Assembly (NCBI RefSeq): GCF_000411975.1
Contig: NZ_ASXG01000030.1
Coordinates: 34,337-98,336 of the forward strand
DNA length: 64,000 nt
Direction: 5' to 3'
DNA from: Amycolatopsis orientalis DSM 43388
Lineage (GTDB): Bacteria; Actinomycetota; Actinomycetes; Mycobacteriales; Pseudonocardiaceae
The notes under the pieces were generated by a model. It made no database searches and was not told the origin of the DNA. It saw only the letters and a program-made list of their open reading frames with translations. The position numbers and the translations under genes were made by a program. How positions within the stretch are numbered: position 1 is the stretch's first letter; each line of letters begins with the position of its first letter. Positions 55,373 through 64,000 of the stretch are shown piece after piece.

Positions 55373-57103
55373 TCAGGTCGCGCCGCGGGTCCAGTTCACC
55401 GCGGAGCCGAACGGGCCCTGCATCGGCGGACCGGGCGTCAAGCCGGAGATTCCCTTGCCCACCGCCAACGTATCGGCTTCCTGGAACAGCGGGATCACGA
55501 CGTTTTGGGACCACAGCTGCGGTTCCAGCGTCTTGAGCGAATCGGCGACCGTCGCGGATCCGGTGAGGGCCGAGTCGATCGTCGCTTGCAGGCCCTGGTC
55601 GCACAGTCCGGCGGGATTGGCCGGGATCACCGGTTTCGTCTTGTCCACGGGCGTGGGCTCGGGGGCACAGCCGTAGCTGGACGCCAGAACCGTCGCCGGG
55701 TCGCCGCCGACGGGCTGGCCCACGACGGCGATGTCGGCGCCGACGGTGCTGTTCGAATCCGGGCTCGCCTGCTGTTTCCCGTTCACCACCGGCATCGCCA
55801 GCAGGGACGAATACAGATCACGCGGCTGCGGTTTGATCTGGTTGACCTCGATGCCGCCCGCGACCAGCTCCGACGCCAGTTCCTTCGCGATCGACGCGTA
55901 CGGTTCCTGTTCCCCGGGCGACGCCAGCACTATCGACAGCGTCTTGTTTCCCTTGCGCCAGACGCCAGCTTCCTTTTTGTACCCGGCGGCGGTGAAGTAC
56001 TGCTCGGCCTTGGTCGCGTCCGGCGCGGCGGGCGGGCCGGCCGGAATGGTCGGCGTGTACCCCTTCGCCGACGGCGGCAAGACCTGTGCGTCCGCCTTCA
56101 GCGCGGCGGACGGGCCGCCCTTCGCTCCGGCGGAGATCAGTTTGCCGCGGTCCAGCAACGCGGCGACGCCCGCGCGGACCTGGGGATCGGAAAGCGTCGC
56201 GCTCACCGGACGCAGCAGCACCGACGCGGTCAGCGGACGCGGCAGCGTGTGCAGTTTGACCGCCGAGCCCAGGTCGTTCAGCAACTGCAGGCCGGTGGAA
56301 TCGGTGCGGGTCAAGGAAAACTGGTCGTTGCCGCTGCGCAGGGCGGTCGCGATGCCGGACGCGTCCGAGCGGCGCAGGATCAGGGTGTCGACCGCGGCCG
56401 GCTTTTCCCAGTACCGGTCGTTGCGCTGGAGCGTCGCTTCGCCGCGGGCGGTGTCGATGGTTTTGATCGCGAACGGACCGGCGACCGCGGGGAAGCTCGT
56501 CGCGAGGGCGTTCGCCCAGCCGCCGGGCGAATCCTTGAGCAGGTGCTGCGGCAGCAGGTTGTCGAACAGCGTCTGCCAGGCCGGATACGGTTTGCTGAAG
56601 GTGACCTCGACGCCTTTGCCCCCGTCGCGGGATTCGATGTCCGAGATCAGCCGGTAGCCCGCCGGTTCGATCACGCCGGGGTTCGTCTTCATCGCGTTGG
56701 CGAGGTAGATGAAGTCCTCGGTGGCGATCGGGGCCCCGTCGGACCAGGAGGCGTCCGGGCGGATCACGTACTTCACGGTGAACGGCACCTGGGAGATGAC
56801 GTCCGCCGAGACCATCAGCGTCTTGTCGAGCGTGCGCGTGCCGTCGTCGGACTGCCGGAACACCGAGGGCAGCAGCAGCTGGGACAGGGCCGTGGTGATC
56901 GTCGACGCGTCGGCGATGCTGTGCGGGTTGTACCCGCCGACCACGTCGTCCACGCCGACCACGATCTGCGACTGCGCCGCCGCGCTGGTCGTGCTCGACG
57001 GCGGGGCCGACGTGACCACCGGGGGCGGCGGGGTGTTCGAACACGCGGCGAGAAGCACTCCCGCCAGCGCCAGCACCGGCCCCAGCCGGCGTCCGAATCG
57101 CAC
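55373..57103 (-). CDS. lpqW: LpqW-like substrate-binding lipoprotein
   Basis: 576-aa family 5 solute-binding protein without its own transporter genes. The signal peptide VRFGRRLGPVLALAGVLLAA leads to a lipobox AAC, followed by a Pro/Ser/Thr-rich linker and the binding fold (DDVVGGYNPHSIADAS, WSDGAPIATEDFIYLANAM, ATLQRNDRYWEKP). In M. tuberculosis LpqW (Rv1166) regulates mannosylation of PIM/LM and lies next to typA, as here. Family members have lost peptide import and act as regulators. GTG start with AGGAGG six bases upstream. It points toward the peptide operon, which seems inserted between lpqW and mshB. Confidence 0.85.
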   Translation of the reverse strand: MRFGRRLGPVLALAGVLLAACSNTPPPPVVTSAPPSSTTSAAAQSQIVVGVDDVVGGYNPHSIADASTITTALSQLLLPSVFRQSDDGTRTLDKTLMVSADVISQVPFTVKYVIRPDASWSDGAPIATEDFIYLANAMKTNPGVIEPAGYRLISDIESRDGGKGVEVTFSKPYPAWQTLFDNLLPQHLLKDSPGGWANALATSFPAVAGPFAIKTIDTARGEATLQRNDRYWEKPAAVDTLILRRSDASGIATALRSGNDQFSLTRTDSTGLQLLNDLGSAVKLHTLPRPLTASVLLRPVSATLSDPQVRAGVAALLDRGKLISAGAKGGPSAALKADAQVLPPSAKGYTPTIPAGPPAAPDATKAEQYFTAAGYKKEAGVWRKGNKTLSIVLASPGEQEPYASIAKELASELVAGGIEVNQIKPQPRDLYSSLLAMPVVNGKQQASPDSNSTVGADIAVVGQPVGGDPATVLASSYGCAPEPTPVDKTKPVIPANPAGLCDQGLQATIDSALTGSATVADSLKTLEPQLWSQNVVIPLFQEADTLAVGKGISGLTPGPPMQGPFGSAVNWTRGAT

Positions 57104-57269
57104 GCTCGTCCTCCTGAAAGTTCCCGCCGCGCTCCGTGGTCCGAGCGGACATGCTGCCATGCCAGGGCGGGGGCCGGCATCGAGATTCCCACATCGGCCG
57201 CCACCCCGTGACATCGGAGTGGATACCGCCATCAGAGTGGACGCGCGAGCCACCGTCGCGGTTCACGCG

Positions 57270-57306
57270 AAAGGGCGCCTCCCGGGAACGGGAGGCGCCC
57301 TTTTTT
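57270..57306. terminator. Terminator after typA
   Basis: 14-bp stem (AAAGGGCGCCTCCC with complement) and loop GGGAAC, followed by six T on the plus strand and three on the minus strand. It lies 15 bp after the typA stop codon. Confidence 0.85.
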
Positions 57307-57320
57307 CACCTGCGCGAGGT

Positions 57321-59249
<1,929 letters not shown>

Positions 59250-59384
59250 GCGAAGACTCCTGAACTCGAAAGAAAGGCGGGTGGCACCGCGCGGCGAACG
59301 AAGATCACGGGCACCGGGAAATGCGACCGGCTCTCGCTGACCGGCTTTGGCCACACGCGGACTCCCATCAGGATACCTGCTGGG

Positions 59385-59413
59385 TTGGTGTGAGGAGCGC
59401 CACGCCCTATGAT
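59385..59413 (+). promoter_or_regulatory. Predicted sigma-70-type promoter of the small Cys-rich gene
   Basis: TTGGTG (-35, 59385-59390), 17-bp spacer and TATGAT (-10, 59408-59413). Transcription would start near 59420, about 50 bases before the GTG, inside the iron-box palindrome. Confidence 0.7.
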
Positions 59414-59432
59414 CGGTTAGGCTCACCTAACC
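59412..59432. promoter_or_regulatory. DtxR/IdeR-type iron box
   Basis: Perfect inverted repeat GGTTAGG-CTCA-CCTAACC. The 19 bases starting at 59412 match 16 of 19 positions of the consensus TTAGGTTAGSCTAACCTAA as I recall it. Overlap with the -10 and start point predicts repression by the iron-loaded regulator. Confidence 0.7.
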
Positions 59433-59470
59433 TTAGGGTGTCCTGGCTGCCGGATTGAGGAGAGTGCGCG

Positions 59471-59629
59471 GTGGGGAAGAAGCACGCGGATGATCCTCGG
59501 GCTGTGGTGCGGAAGCTGATGAAGGCCGGGAAGGTCAAGAAGAAGTGCTGCCGGTCGAAGGATCGGTGCAAAAAGTGTCCGGTGCTGGCGTTGAAGAAGG
59601 CGCAGAAGCAGGTGGCTCGGGCTGCTTGA
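59471..59629 (+). CDS. 52-aa basic Cys-rich protein, predicted iron-regulated
   Basis: Small protein starting VGKKHADDPRAVVRKLMKAG and ending AQKQVARAA. The centre reads KKKCCRSKDRCKKCP, where four Cys (CC-x5-C-x2-C) could form a metal site. Lys and Arg make up about a third of the residues, so it may bind nucleic acid. GTG has GAGGAGAG eight bases upstream, and a good promoter with an overlapping iron box lies before it. I recall close homologues annotated as hypothetical in other actinobacteria. It is too short for many gene finders. Function unknown. Confidence 0.75.
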   Translation: MGKKHADDPRAVVRKLMKAGKVKKKCCRSKDRCKKCPVLALKKAQKQVARAA

Positions 59630-59645
59630 GGTCTTTCCGGGGCGG

Positions 59646-59838
59646 CTCGTCGCCTGGCGGCGACATTGCGCCTCGTCCGGCGTGGGGCACCCCGAAGCTT
59701 GATTGTGCTGACGGTCTGAGGGTGGTTGTCAAGGCGGGAAAGCGTGCCTTGACAACCACCCTCAGACCGCAGGGACGCTTCGTATCGGGGTGCAGGGCCA
59801 GGGCCGGGTGCCTCGATGAGTTGGGTGCGGCGGTTCCG
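59646..59838 (-). repeat. 193-bp structured interspersed element, copy C (inverted)
   Basis: Same element as copies A and B on the opposite strand. Its long stem differs from both at several places (CTGAGGGTGG with CCACCCTCAG), yet every pair is kept, while the outer arms and the 3' hairpin are nearly unchanged. Loop is ACGCTTTCCC, one base longer. It starts 17 bp after the stop codon of the small Cys-rich gene in a convergent gap. Confidence 0.85.
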
Positions 59839-59938
59839 GATCGTCGGGGGGCGGGGCTATCGCCCCACTGTGGCATTGGGTGCGCGGGGGACGCACCCAA
59901 TGCCGCGCTGGGGGGCGCATCTCGGTGGGCGGCGGGCG

Positions 59939-60046
59939 TGAAGGGCCCCTTGAGGGAATCCAAGTCCGTGAAGGAGCCCCTCACGGACAGCAGCGGGTCG
60001 TGAGGGAACCCCGAGGGAATCAGCGTCCGTGAAGGTCGCCTCACGC
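59939..60046. repeat. Degenerate GTGAAGGG/CCTTGAGGGAATC palindromes
   Basis: Two neighbouring imperfect palindromes related to the 55-bp palindrome at 2828-2882: GTGAAGGGCCCCTT facing AAGGAGCCCCTCAC (12 of 14 pairs), then GTGAGGGAACC facing GGTCGCCTCAC. Between 59838 and 59939 nothing else is recognised. Confidence 0.65.
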
Positions 60047-60051
60047 GCCGG

Positions 60052-60351
60052 CTAGTTGTCCAGCAGTTCGTTCACCAGGGTCAGTTCCGGGGCCGTTCTG
60101 GTGGGCTGGAACTGGATGATTTCGTAGGTGGCCAGCTGGTCGACCGCGAAGGGGTCGGTGGCCAGGATCGCGTCCAGCTGCGCGCGGTCCATGGGGCGGG
60201 TGATGATGACGCCGCCGGTGCGGGGTTTTTGGCCTCCCGAGGCCAGGAAGTGGCCGTCTTCGTACTGCTTCGTGAGCCACTCTTGGTGGGCCGGGAGGGC
60301 GCGGTCGATTTCCTCTAGCGGCACGGTGTACGTGAGCACGACGACGAACAT
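60052..60351 (-). CDS. YCII-family protein
   Basis: 99-aa small alpha/beta protein of the YciI-like type, which forms a ferredoxin-like dimer. Start MFVVVLTYTVPLEEIDRALP and the pattern HQEWLTKQYEDGHFLASGG plus a conserved ATDPFAVDQLATYEI are typical; the His and Asp in these segments form the presumed active site. Some YCII proteins are dehydrochlorinases or lactone-forming enzymes, but the general substrate is unknown. ATG lies 34 bp from the divergent trpS leader, so promoters of both overlap. Confidence 0.87.
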   Translation of the reverse strand: MFVVVLTYTVPLEEIDRALPAHQEWLTKQYEDGHFLASGGQKPRTGGVIITRPMDRAQLDAILATDPFAVDQLATYEIIQFQPTRTAPELTLVNELLDN

Positions 60352-60385
60352 GGTTCGAACCGTAGTCCGGTGCTAGGCTCGCCGC

Positions 60386-60445
60386 ATGCGTTTCCAGAGC
60401 ACCCAGTGGTGGCCGCCCGTTGGCGGCCCCGATGCTCTGCGCTGA
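60386..60445 (+). CDS. Trp-rich leader peptide of the trpS attenuator
   Basis: 19-codon open frame MRFQSTQWWPPVGGPDALR with two adjacent Trp codons (60407-60412). A -10-like TAGGCT at 60374-60379 would start the transcript at or close to the ATG, so the peptide would be translated from a leaderless mRNA. The peptide itself is probably not functional; ribosome stalling on the Trp codons senses charged tRNA-Trp. Confidence 0.85.
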   Translation: MRFQSTQWWPPVGGPDALR

Positions 60446-60484
60446 AAAAGAACCAGCGAAGGCCGCCCCGGTGGGCGGCTTTTT
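60411..60484 (+). promoter_or_regulatory. Ribosome-mediated transcription attenuator of trpS
   Basis: Strand 1 GGCCGCC (60411-60417) overlaps the second Trp codon and pairs with strand 2 GGCGGCC (60422-60428). Strand 3 GGCCGCC (60461-60467) is identical to strand 1, so strand 2 can pair with either. Strand 3 otherwise pairs with GGGCGGC (60473-60479) followed by TTTTT, the terminator. With enough charged tRNA-Trp the terminator forms; stalling at Trp codons frees strand 2 to block it and trpS is read. Terminator 60462-60484. Confidence 0.88.
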
Positions 60485-60528
60485 CGTGCCCGCTCCCGGG
60501 GCCTGGCAACCCAGGGAGAGGAAAACCC

Positions 60529-61494
60529 ATGGTCCAGCTGTCCGGCATCACCCCGTCCGGTCACGTTCAGCTCGGCAACCACCTCGGCGCGTTGCGTCGG
60601 TGGGCGGCCGACGGCGGGCCGGACGATCTGTACTTCGTTTCCGACCTGCATGCGATGACCACCGCGCACAATCCGGCGAAGTTGCGGTCGCTGGCGACCG
60701 AGCAGCTGGCCGTGCTGGTGGCGGCCGGGATCGCGCCGGAGCGGGTGTTCGTGCAATCTGATCTTGCCCGGGAGCTGGGGGCGCTCACGTGGGTGCTGGA
60801 GTGCACCTGCTCCTACGGCGAGGCGGCGCGGATGATCCAGTTCAAGGAGAAATCCAAGGGCCAGGCCGGAGTGCGGCTCAGTTTGCTTACCTATCCGGTG
60901 CTGATGGCGGCCGACATCCTGTTGCAGGGGGCGGACGAGGTGCCGGTCGGCGAGGATCAACGGCAGCATGTCGAGTTGGCTCGCACGCTTGCCCGGCGGT
61001 TCAACTCCACCTACGGCGAGGTGTTCGTCATTCCGGAGGCGACGTTGCCGCCCGCCGGAGCGCGGGTGAAGGACCTGGCCGAGCCGACGCGGAAGATGTC
61101 CAAGTCCGCGCAGGATTCCGCGGGTGTGGTGTTCGTGCTGGACGAGCCGGATCAGATTCGGCGCAAGATCCGCAAGGCGCGTACCGACGGGGATTCGGTG
61201 CCGGGGTACGACCCGGAGAATCGGCCGGGGATCTCGAATCTGCTGGAAATACTGGCGGCCTGTGTGGGCGGCGACCCAGCGGAGCTGGCCGACAAGTACT
61301 CCTCGTACGGTGTGCTCAAGGATGCCGTCGCGGAGGCGGTGATCGAGGAGTTGCGTCCGGTTCGCGAGGGCACGCGTGCGTTGCTGGACGACGTCGCTGA
61401 GCTGGAGCGGGTGCGCAAGGCGGGTGCGGAGCGGGCGATCGATCGCAGCGCGCACCGGGTGTCGGCGGCGCTGCGGATGGTCGGCGCTGCTTGA
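60529..61494 (+). CDS. trpS: Tryptophanyl-tRNA synthetase
   Basis: 321-aa class I synthetase that charges tRNA-Trp. The HIGH-equivalent motif is GHVQLGNHLG at residues 11-20, and KMSKS is at 189-193. Further family marks are CTCSYGEAARMIQFKEKSK for the tRNA/active-site connection and LLQGADEVPVGEDQRQHVEL. The short N-terminus SGITPSGHVQLGN resembles the auxiliary, indolmycin-resistant TrpRS1 of Streptomyces more than the main TrpRS2, as far as I recall; that would match its regulation by an attenuator. ATG 60529 has GGGAGAGG upstream. The main trpS may lie elsewhere in the genome. Confidence 0.95.
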   Translation: MVQLSGITPSGHVQLGNHLGALRRWAADGGPDDLYFVSDLHAMTTAHNPAKLRSLATEQLAVLVAAGIAPERVFVQSDLARELGALTWVLECTCSYGEAARMIQFKEKSKGQAGVRLSLLTYPVLMAADILLQGADEVPVGEDQRQHVELARTLARRFNSTYGEVFVIPEATLPPAGARVKDLAEPTRKMSKSAQDSAGVVFVLDEPDQIRRKIRKARTDGDSVPGYDPENRPGISNLLEILAACVGGDPAELADKYSSYGVLKDAVAEAVIEELRPVREGTRALLDDVAELERVRKAGAERAIDRSAHRVSAALRMVGAA

Positions 61495-61499
61495 AAGGC

Positions 61500-61540
61500 C
61501 TCGTGAGTGCTGGTTCTTACGCGGAATCAGCACTCACGAG
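61500..61540. terminator. Hairpin between trpS and mutT2
   Basis: Perfect 13-bp stem (CTCGTGAGTGCTG and complement) with a 15-base loop containing the mutT2 stop codon. It starts six bases after the trpS stop codon and its right arm is mutT2 coding sequence. I recall GTGAGTGCTG-N-CAGCACTCAC as another common Amycolatopsis palindrome. Confidence 0.75.
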
Positions 61541-61918
61541 AGCGTGCAGTGCGGGCAGCAGGTCCCGGTCCGCGGGCAGCCAGTCCAGCTCGTCCAGTTC
61601 GTCTTCGCCGACCCAGCGCAGTGCGGTGTGCTCGACCGCGCGCGGCTCGTCGCCGGGAGACACGAGCGCGGCGGAATACACGCGCAGCACTTTTCCGCCC
61701 GGCAGCGGGATTTCCGGGCCGACCCGCTCGCCGACGGTGACCGCCACGTCCAGTTCCTCGTGGCATTCCCGGGCCAGCGCGAAGGCCTCGGTCTCGCCCT
61801 CCTCGACGCGCCCTCCGGGCAGTTCCCACTGGCCCGCGTGATGCGGCGGCCAAGCCCGTTGCTGGGCAAGTAGCTTGCCGTCGCGCACCAGTGCCGCCCC
61901 GACGATGACCGCGTCCAT
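61517..61918 (-). CDS. mutT2: MutT2-like Nudix pyrophosphohydrolase
   Basis: 133-aa Nudix hydrolase. The Nudix box spans about residues 37-59: GGRVEEGETEAFALARECHE followed by ELDV, with all metal-binding Glu residues and a final Gly replaced by Asp, a common variant. The sequence closely follows the mycobacterial MutT2 type (start VIVGAALVRDGKLLAQQRAWPP and end WVGEDELDELDWLPADRDLL), which hydrolyses 8-oxo-dGTP, dCTP and methyl-dCTP to protect the nucleotide pool. ATG lies four bases after the stop codon of the sensor kinase gene. The exact substrate is not proven here. Confidence 0.87.
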   Translation of the reverse strand: MDAVIVGAALVRDGKLLAQQRAWPPHHAGQWELPGGRVEEGETEAFALARECHEELDVAVTVGERVGPEIPLPGGKVLRVYSAALVSPGDEPRAVEHTALRWVGEDELDELDWLPADRDLLPALHALVSADSA

Positions 61919-61922
61919 GCGC

Positions 61923-63263
61923 TCAGTCTCCCCCACCGGATTCACCGGTCCGCGCCCGCCAGGTGACCTCGAACCGCGCGCCGCCGTCCGGCGATTCCCC
62001 GACGCGTACCCTGCCGCCTCTCCGGCGCACCGTTTCGGCGACCATCGCCAGGCCCAGGCCCGTTCCGCCGGACGAGCGCGCCCGGTCGTCGGACACGCGA
62101 TAAAACCGGTCGAACACCTTGCTCCAGTGCTCAGGCGCGATGCCCGGACCGTCGTCGTCCACCACGACCCGCACCTTCGAACGCGAGGCCAGCACGGACA
62201 CCACGATCTGGCCGGACGCGTACCGGCAGGCATTGCGCAGCAGGTTGTCCAGCACCAGCTCGACCTCCTGGTGCGCGGCCAACGCCCACGCCTGCGCGAC
62301 CGCACTGCTCACCCGCGTGTCCGGTGCCCCGGACGGCAGCCTCCGCACCGCGGCACGGACCTCGGACACCACCTCGACCGGTTCCGCGGGCGGCACTTCG
62401 CCCGCGTCGGAGCGAGCAAGCGCGAGGAGGCCGTCGAGCAGGCCGGACAGCCGTTCGGACTCTTCGAGGATGTCGGAGAGCGTCTCCTGCGCCAGTTCCG
62501 GATCAGGGTTCGTGACAGCCACCTCGGCCTGCACTCGGATCGACGCGACCGGGGAACGCAACTCGTGCGCCGCGTCGCCGGTGAACCGGCGCAACCGCTG
62601 GCTGACTTCTTCCTGGCGTTCGAGCAGCGCGTTGAATTCCTCGGCCAGCGCGCGCATTTCGTCGTGCGACGTCGGCAACGGCAGGCGCGAACCCGGCGGC
62701 AACGTGCGCACCAGCCCGCGCATCCGCGCCACCGGCCGCAGCGCGAGCCGCACGACCAGCCAGGTCGCCAGCCCCGCGACCAGCGCTCCCACCAGCGCGA
62801 CCACGACCAGCCACAGCCCGCCGTAGTGCACCGCGGCGGCGAACCCGACCAGCCCGGCCCCGGCGACGACCAGCCGCTGGCTGCCGTCCGGCGCACTGAC
62901 CACCTGACCGCGCCAGCGCGATCCGTCCGACTGCACCGGCAAGCCCGCCTTGAGCTGCGAAACCTCGGGCTCGGTCAGTTTCGGCCGAGCCTGGCCGTCC
63001 GCCGGATTCCCGGCGATGTCGAGCACGCGCACCGTGACCGGGTCCGCCGAGGCGAGCGGCTTCCCGGCGGAAACCGCGCCGGTCGCCGGGCCGAGCGCGG
63101 CGGTCAGCTCCTTGTCGACCGAATCGGTGAGCAGCGGGTCGAGCTTGTTCGCCGCCAGCGCGGCGAGCCCGAGCAGGCAGCCGAGCGTGATCGCCGCGGC
63201 CAGCACGGTGATCCGGACTTGCAGCGAACGGCGGCTCCACCACGACGACGGCGAGCCGGTCAC
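61923..63263 (-). CDS. Two-component sensor histidine kinase
   Basis: 446-aa membrane kinase. Helix one is near residues 15-38 (VRITVLAAAITLGCLLGLAAL), a sensor domain of about 110 residues outside, helix two near residues 150-172, then HAMP (LRPVARMRGLVRTLP). The H-box is FTGDAAHELRSPVASIRVQA, N-box LDNLLRNACRYASG, G1 DDDGPGI, F-box FDRFYR and G2 GGTGLGLAM. GTG start overlaps the regulator stop codon by GTGA, so both were one operon. Signal unknown. Its partner gene upstream is interrupted, so the pair is probably not functional now. Confidence 0.92.
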   Translation of the reverse strand: MTGSPSSWWSRRSLQVRITVLAAAITLGCLLGLAALAANKLDPLLTDSVDKELTAALGPATGAVSAGKPLASADPVTVRVLDIAGNPADGQARPKLTEPEVSQLKAGLPVQSDGSRWRGQVVSAPDGSQRLVVAGAGLVGFAAAVHYGGLWLVVVALVGALVAGLATWLVVRLALRPVARMRGLVRTLPPGSRLPLPTSHDEMRALAEEFNALLERQEEVSQRLRRFTGDAAHELRSPVASIRVQAEVAVTNPDPELAQETLSDILEESERLSGLLDGLLALARSDAGEVPPAEPVEVVSEVRAAVRRLPSGAPDTRVSSAVAQAWALAAHQEVELVLDNLLRNACRYASGQIVVSVLASRSKVRVVVDDDGPGIAPEHWSKVFDRFYRVSDDRARSSGGTGLGLAMVAETVRRRGGRVRVGESPDGGARFEVTWRARTGESGGGD

Positions 63264-63937
63264 ATGACCTCGTCGAGCTGGTCGTCCGAGGCGAGATAAC
63301 CGTGCCCGCGCACCGTCCGCAGGATCGAGCCCGCGCCGACCGCGTCGAGCTTGCGCCGCACGTAGCCCACGTACACCTCAACGAGATTCCGCGTGACGGC
63401 CTGCTCCTCGCCCCACACCGCGCGCAGCAGCTCGTCCTTCGTCACGACCGTCCCCGCCCGGCTGACGAGCACCTCCAGCAGTCCGAATTCGCGTGGGCTC
63501 AACGGCACTTCCCGGCCGTCCCAGCGCACCTGCCGCAGCGCCCGGTCGACCTCTAGCGCGCCGAGTCTCAGCGCACCGCGCGACGCGTCCGGCCCGGCCC
63601 GGCGCAACACCGCCCGCACCTGCGCGACCAGCACGACGAACGAGAACGGCTTCACGAGATAACCGTCCGCGCCGAGGTCGAGACCGTCGGCCTGGTCGAT
63701 CTCGCCGTCTTTCGCGGACACCAGCAGCACCGGGGTGGTCACGTTCTCCGCGCGCAGCCGTTCCAGCACGCGGTAGCCGGACAAACCGGGCAGCATGATG
63801 TCGAGCAGCACGACGTCGAACGAACCGGTGCGCGCGAGCTGCAGCCCGGTCGGCCCGTCCGCGGCGGTGACCACGTCCATGTCCTCCGCGCGCAGGCCGC
63901 GTTGCAGCGCCTTGCGCACACCAGGTTCGTCGTCGAC
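63260..63937 (-). pseudogene. OmpR-type response regulator, broken at its 5' end
   Basis: Receiver plus winged-helix regulator missing its first strand. The readable part begins VDDEPGVRKALQRGLRAED: the acidic pair is present but the preceding hydrophobic strand (normally ILVV) and start codon are gone. The phospho-acceptor Asp is in VVLLDIMLPG, the switch Ser in LLVSAKDG and the Lys in YLVKPFSF. The winged helix covers the last 95 residues and ends TVRGHGYLASDD. Upstream of 63937 the frame stays open to the window edge but reads SPPTHKITDRP, with no start codon. A GTG at 63919 would lack the DDE site. Probably inactivated by insertion. Confidence 0.7.
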
Positions 63938-64000
63938 GGGCCTGTCCGTGATCTTGTGGGTGGTGGGTGATCTTGACCATGCTGGGGCGGGTGCTCCGGT
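63938..64000 (+). mobile_element. Probable IS256-family terminal repeat and start of element
   Basis: From 63938 the sequence reads GGGCCTGTCCGTGATCTTGT, followed by further G and T. The GTCCGT--T-TTGTG core resembles the terminal repeat of IS256 (GTCCGTATAATTGTG) and its relatives, as I recall it. The boundary falls exactly where homology of the response regulator stops. Only about 60 bp lie in the window, and no transposase can be seen, so the assignment rests on the terminus. Confidence 0.45.

Overview
The window is GC-rich actinobacterial chromosome. Codon bias, many GTG starts, GTGA/ATGA stop-start overlaps, LANTG sorting signal, mycothiol (mshB), MtrAB-LpqB, WhiB2 and an F420-dependent reductase all point to a mycolic-acid-free relative of mycobacteria. 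From memory, the palindromic intergenic repeats and gene order best fit Amycolatopsis or another Pseudonocardiaceae. Much of the gene order matches the M. tuberculosis Rv3228-Rv3260c block, and 46.6-59.2 kb matches Rv1165-Rv1171; these equivalences come from family knowledge, not a search.

Layout. 0-6.6 kb: end of rsgA, two tandem LppX/LprG-like lipoproteins, a small DUF6912-like gene coupled to a wax ester synthase/DGAT-like gene, a SpoU methyltransferase, a minimal HAD protein and an Rv3235-like protein. 6.7-16.9 kb (minus strand): secA, hpf, a 1.37-kb non-coding gap with a degenerate tandem array, comF, lpqB, mtrB, mtrA. 17-23 kb: accessory insert with an IclR regulator, a dimethylglycine oxidase and a sarcosine oxidase (glycine betaine demethylation), then a TetR/epimerase pair with twin operators. 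23-30 kb: tmk, small regulators, a TetR/SDR/F420-reductase cassette, a YbaK-type deacylase with a divergent XRE-cupin regulator, and ahcY. 30-46 kb: membrane proteins, LANTG surface protein, permease, CDF transporter, the mannose gene cluster (manA, SIS protein, Trm112-like, manB), DUF3499, degenerate zincin, a giant glycosyltransferase-membrane protein and whiB2. 46-57 kb: site-2 protease, mshB group, a complete oligopeptide ABC operon and lpqW. 57-64 kb: typA, an unannotated-size (52 aa) Cys-rich gene under an iron box, YCII protein, trpS preceded by a complete tryptophan attenuator, mutT2 and a two-component system whose regulator gene is broken at its 5' end by what looks like an IS256-type terminus.

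Most interesting signals. (1) A textbook Trp leader peptide and attenuator before trpS. (2) A 193-bp element present three times, always between convergent genes, with covarying 24-bp stems. (3) A ten-unit degenerate tandem repeat between hpf and comF. (4) A 52-codon Cys-rich gene with promoter and DtxR/IdeR-type box. (5) The probable IS256-family end in the response regulator gene. No tRNA, rRNA or CRISPR array was seen.
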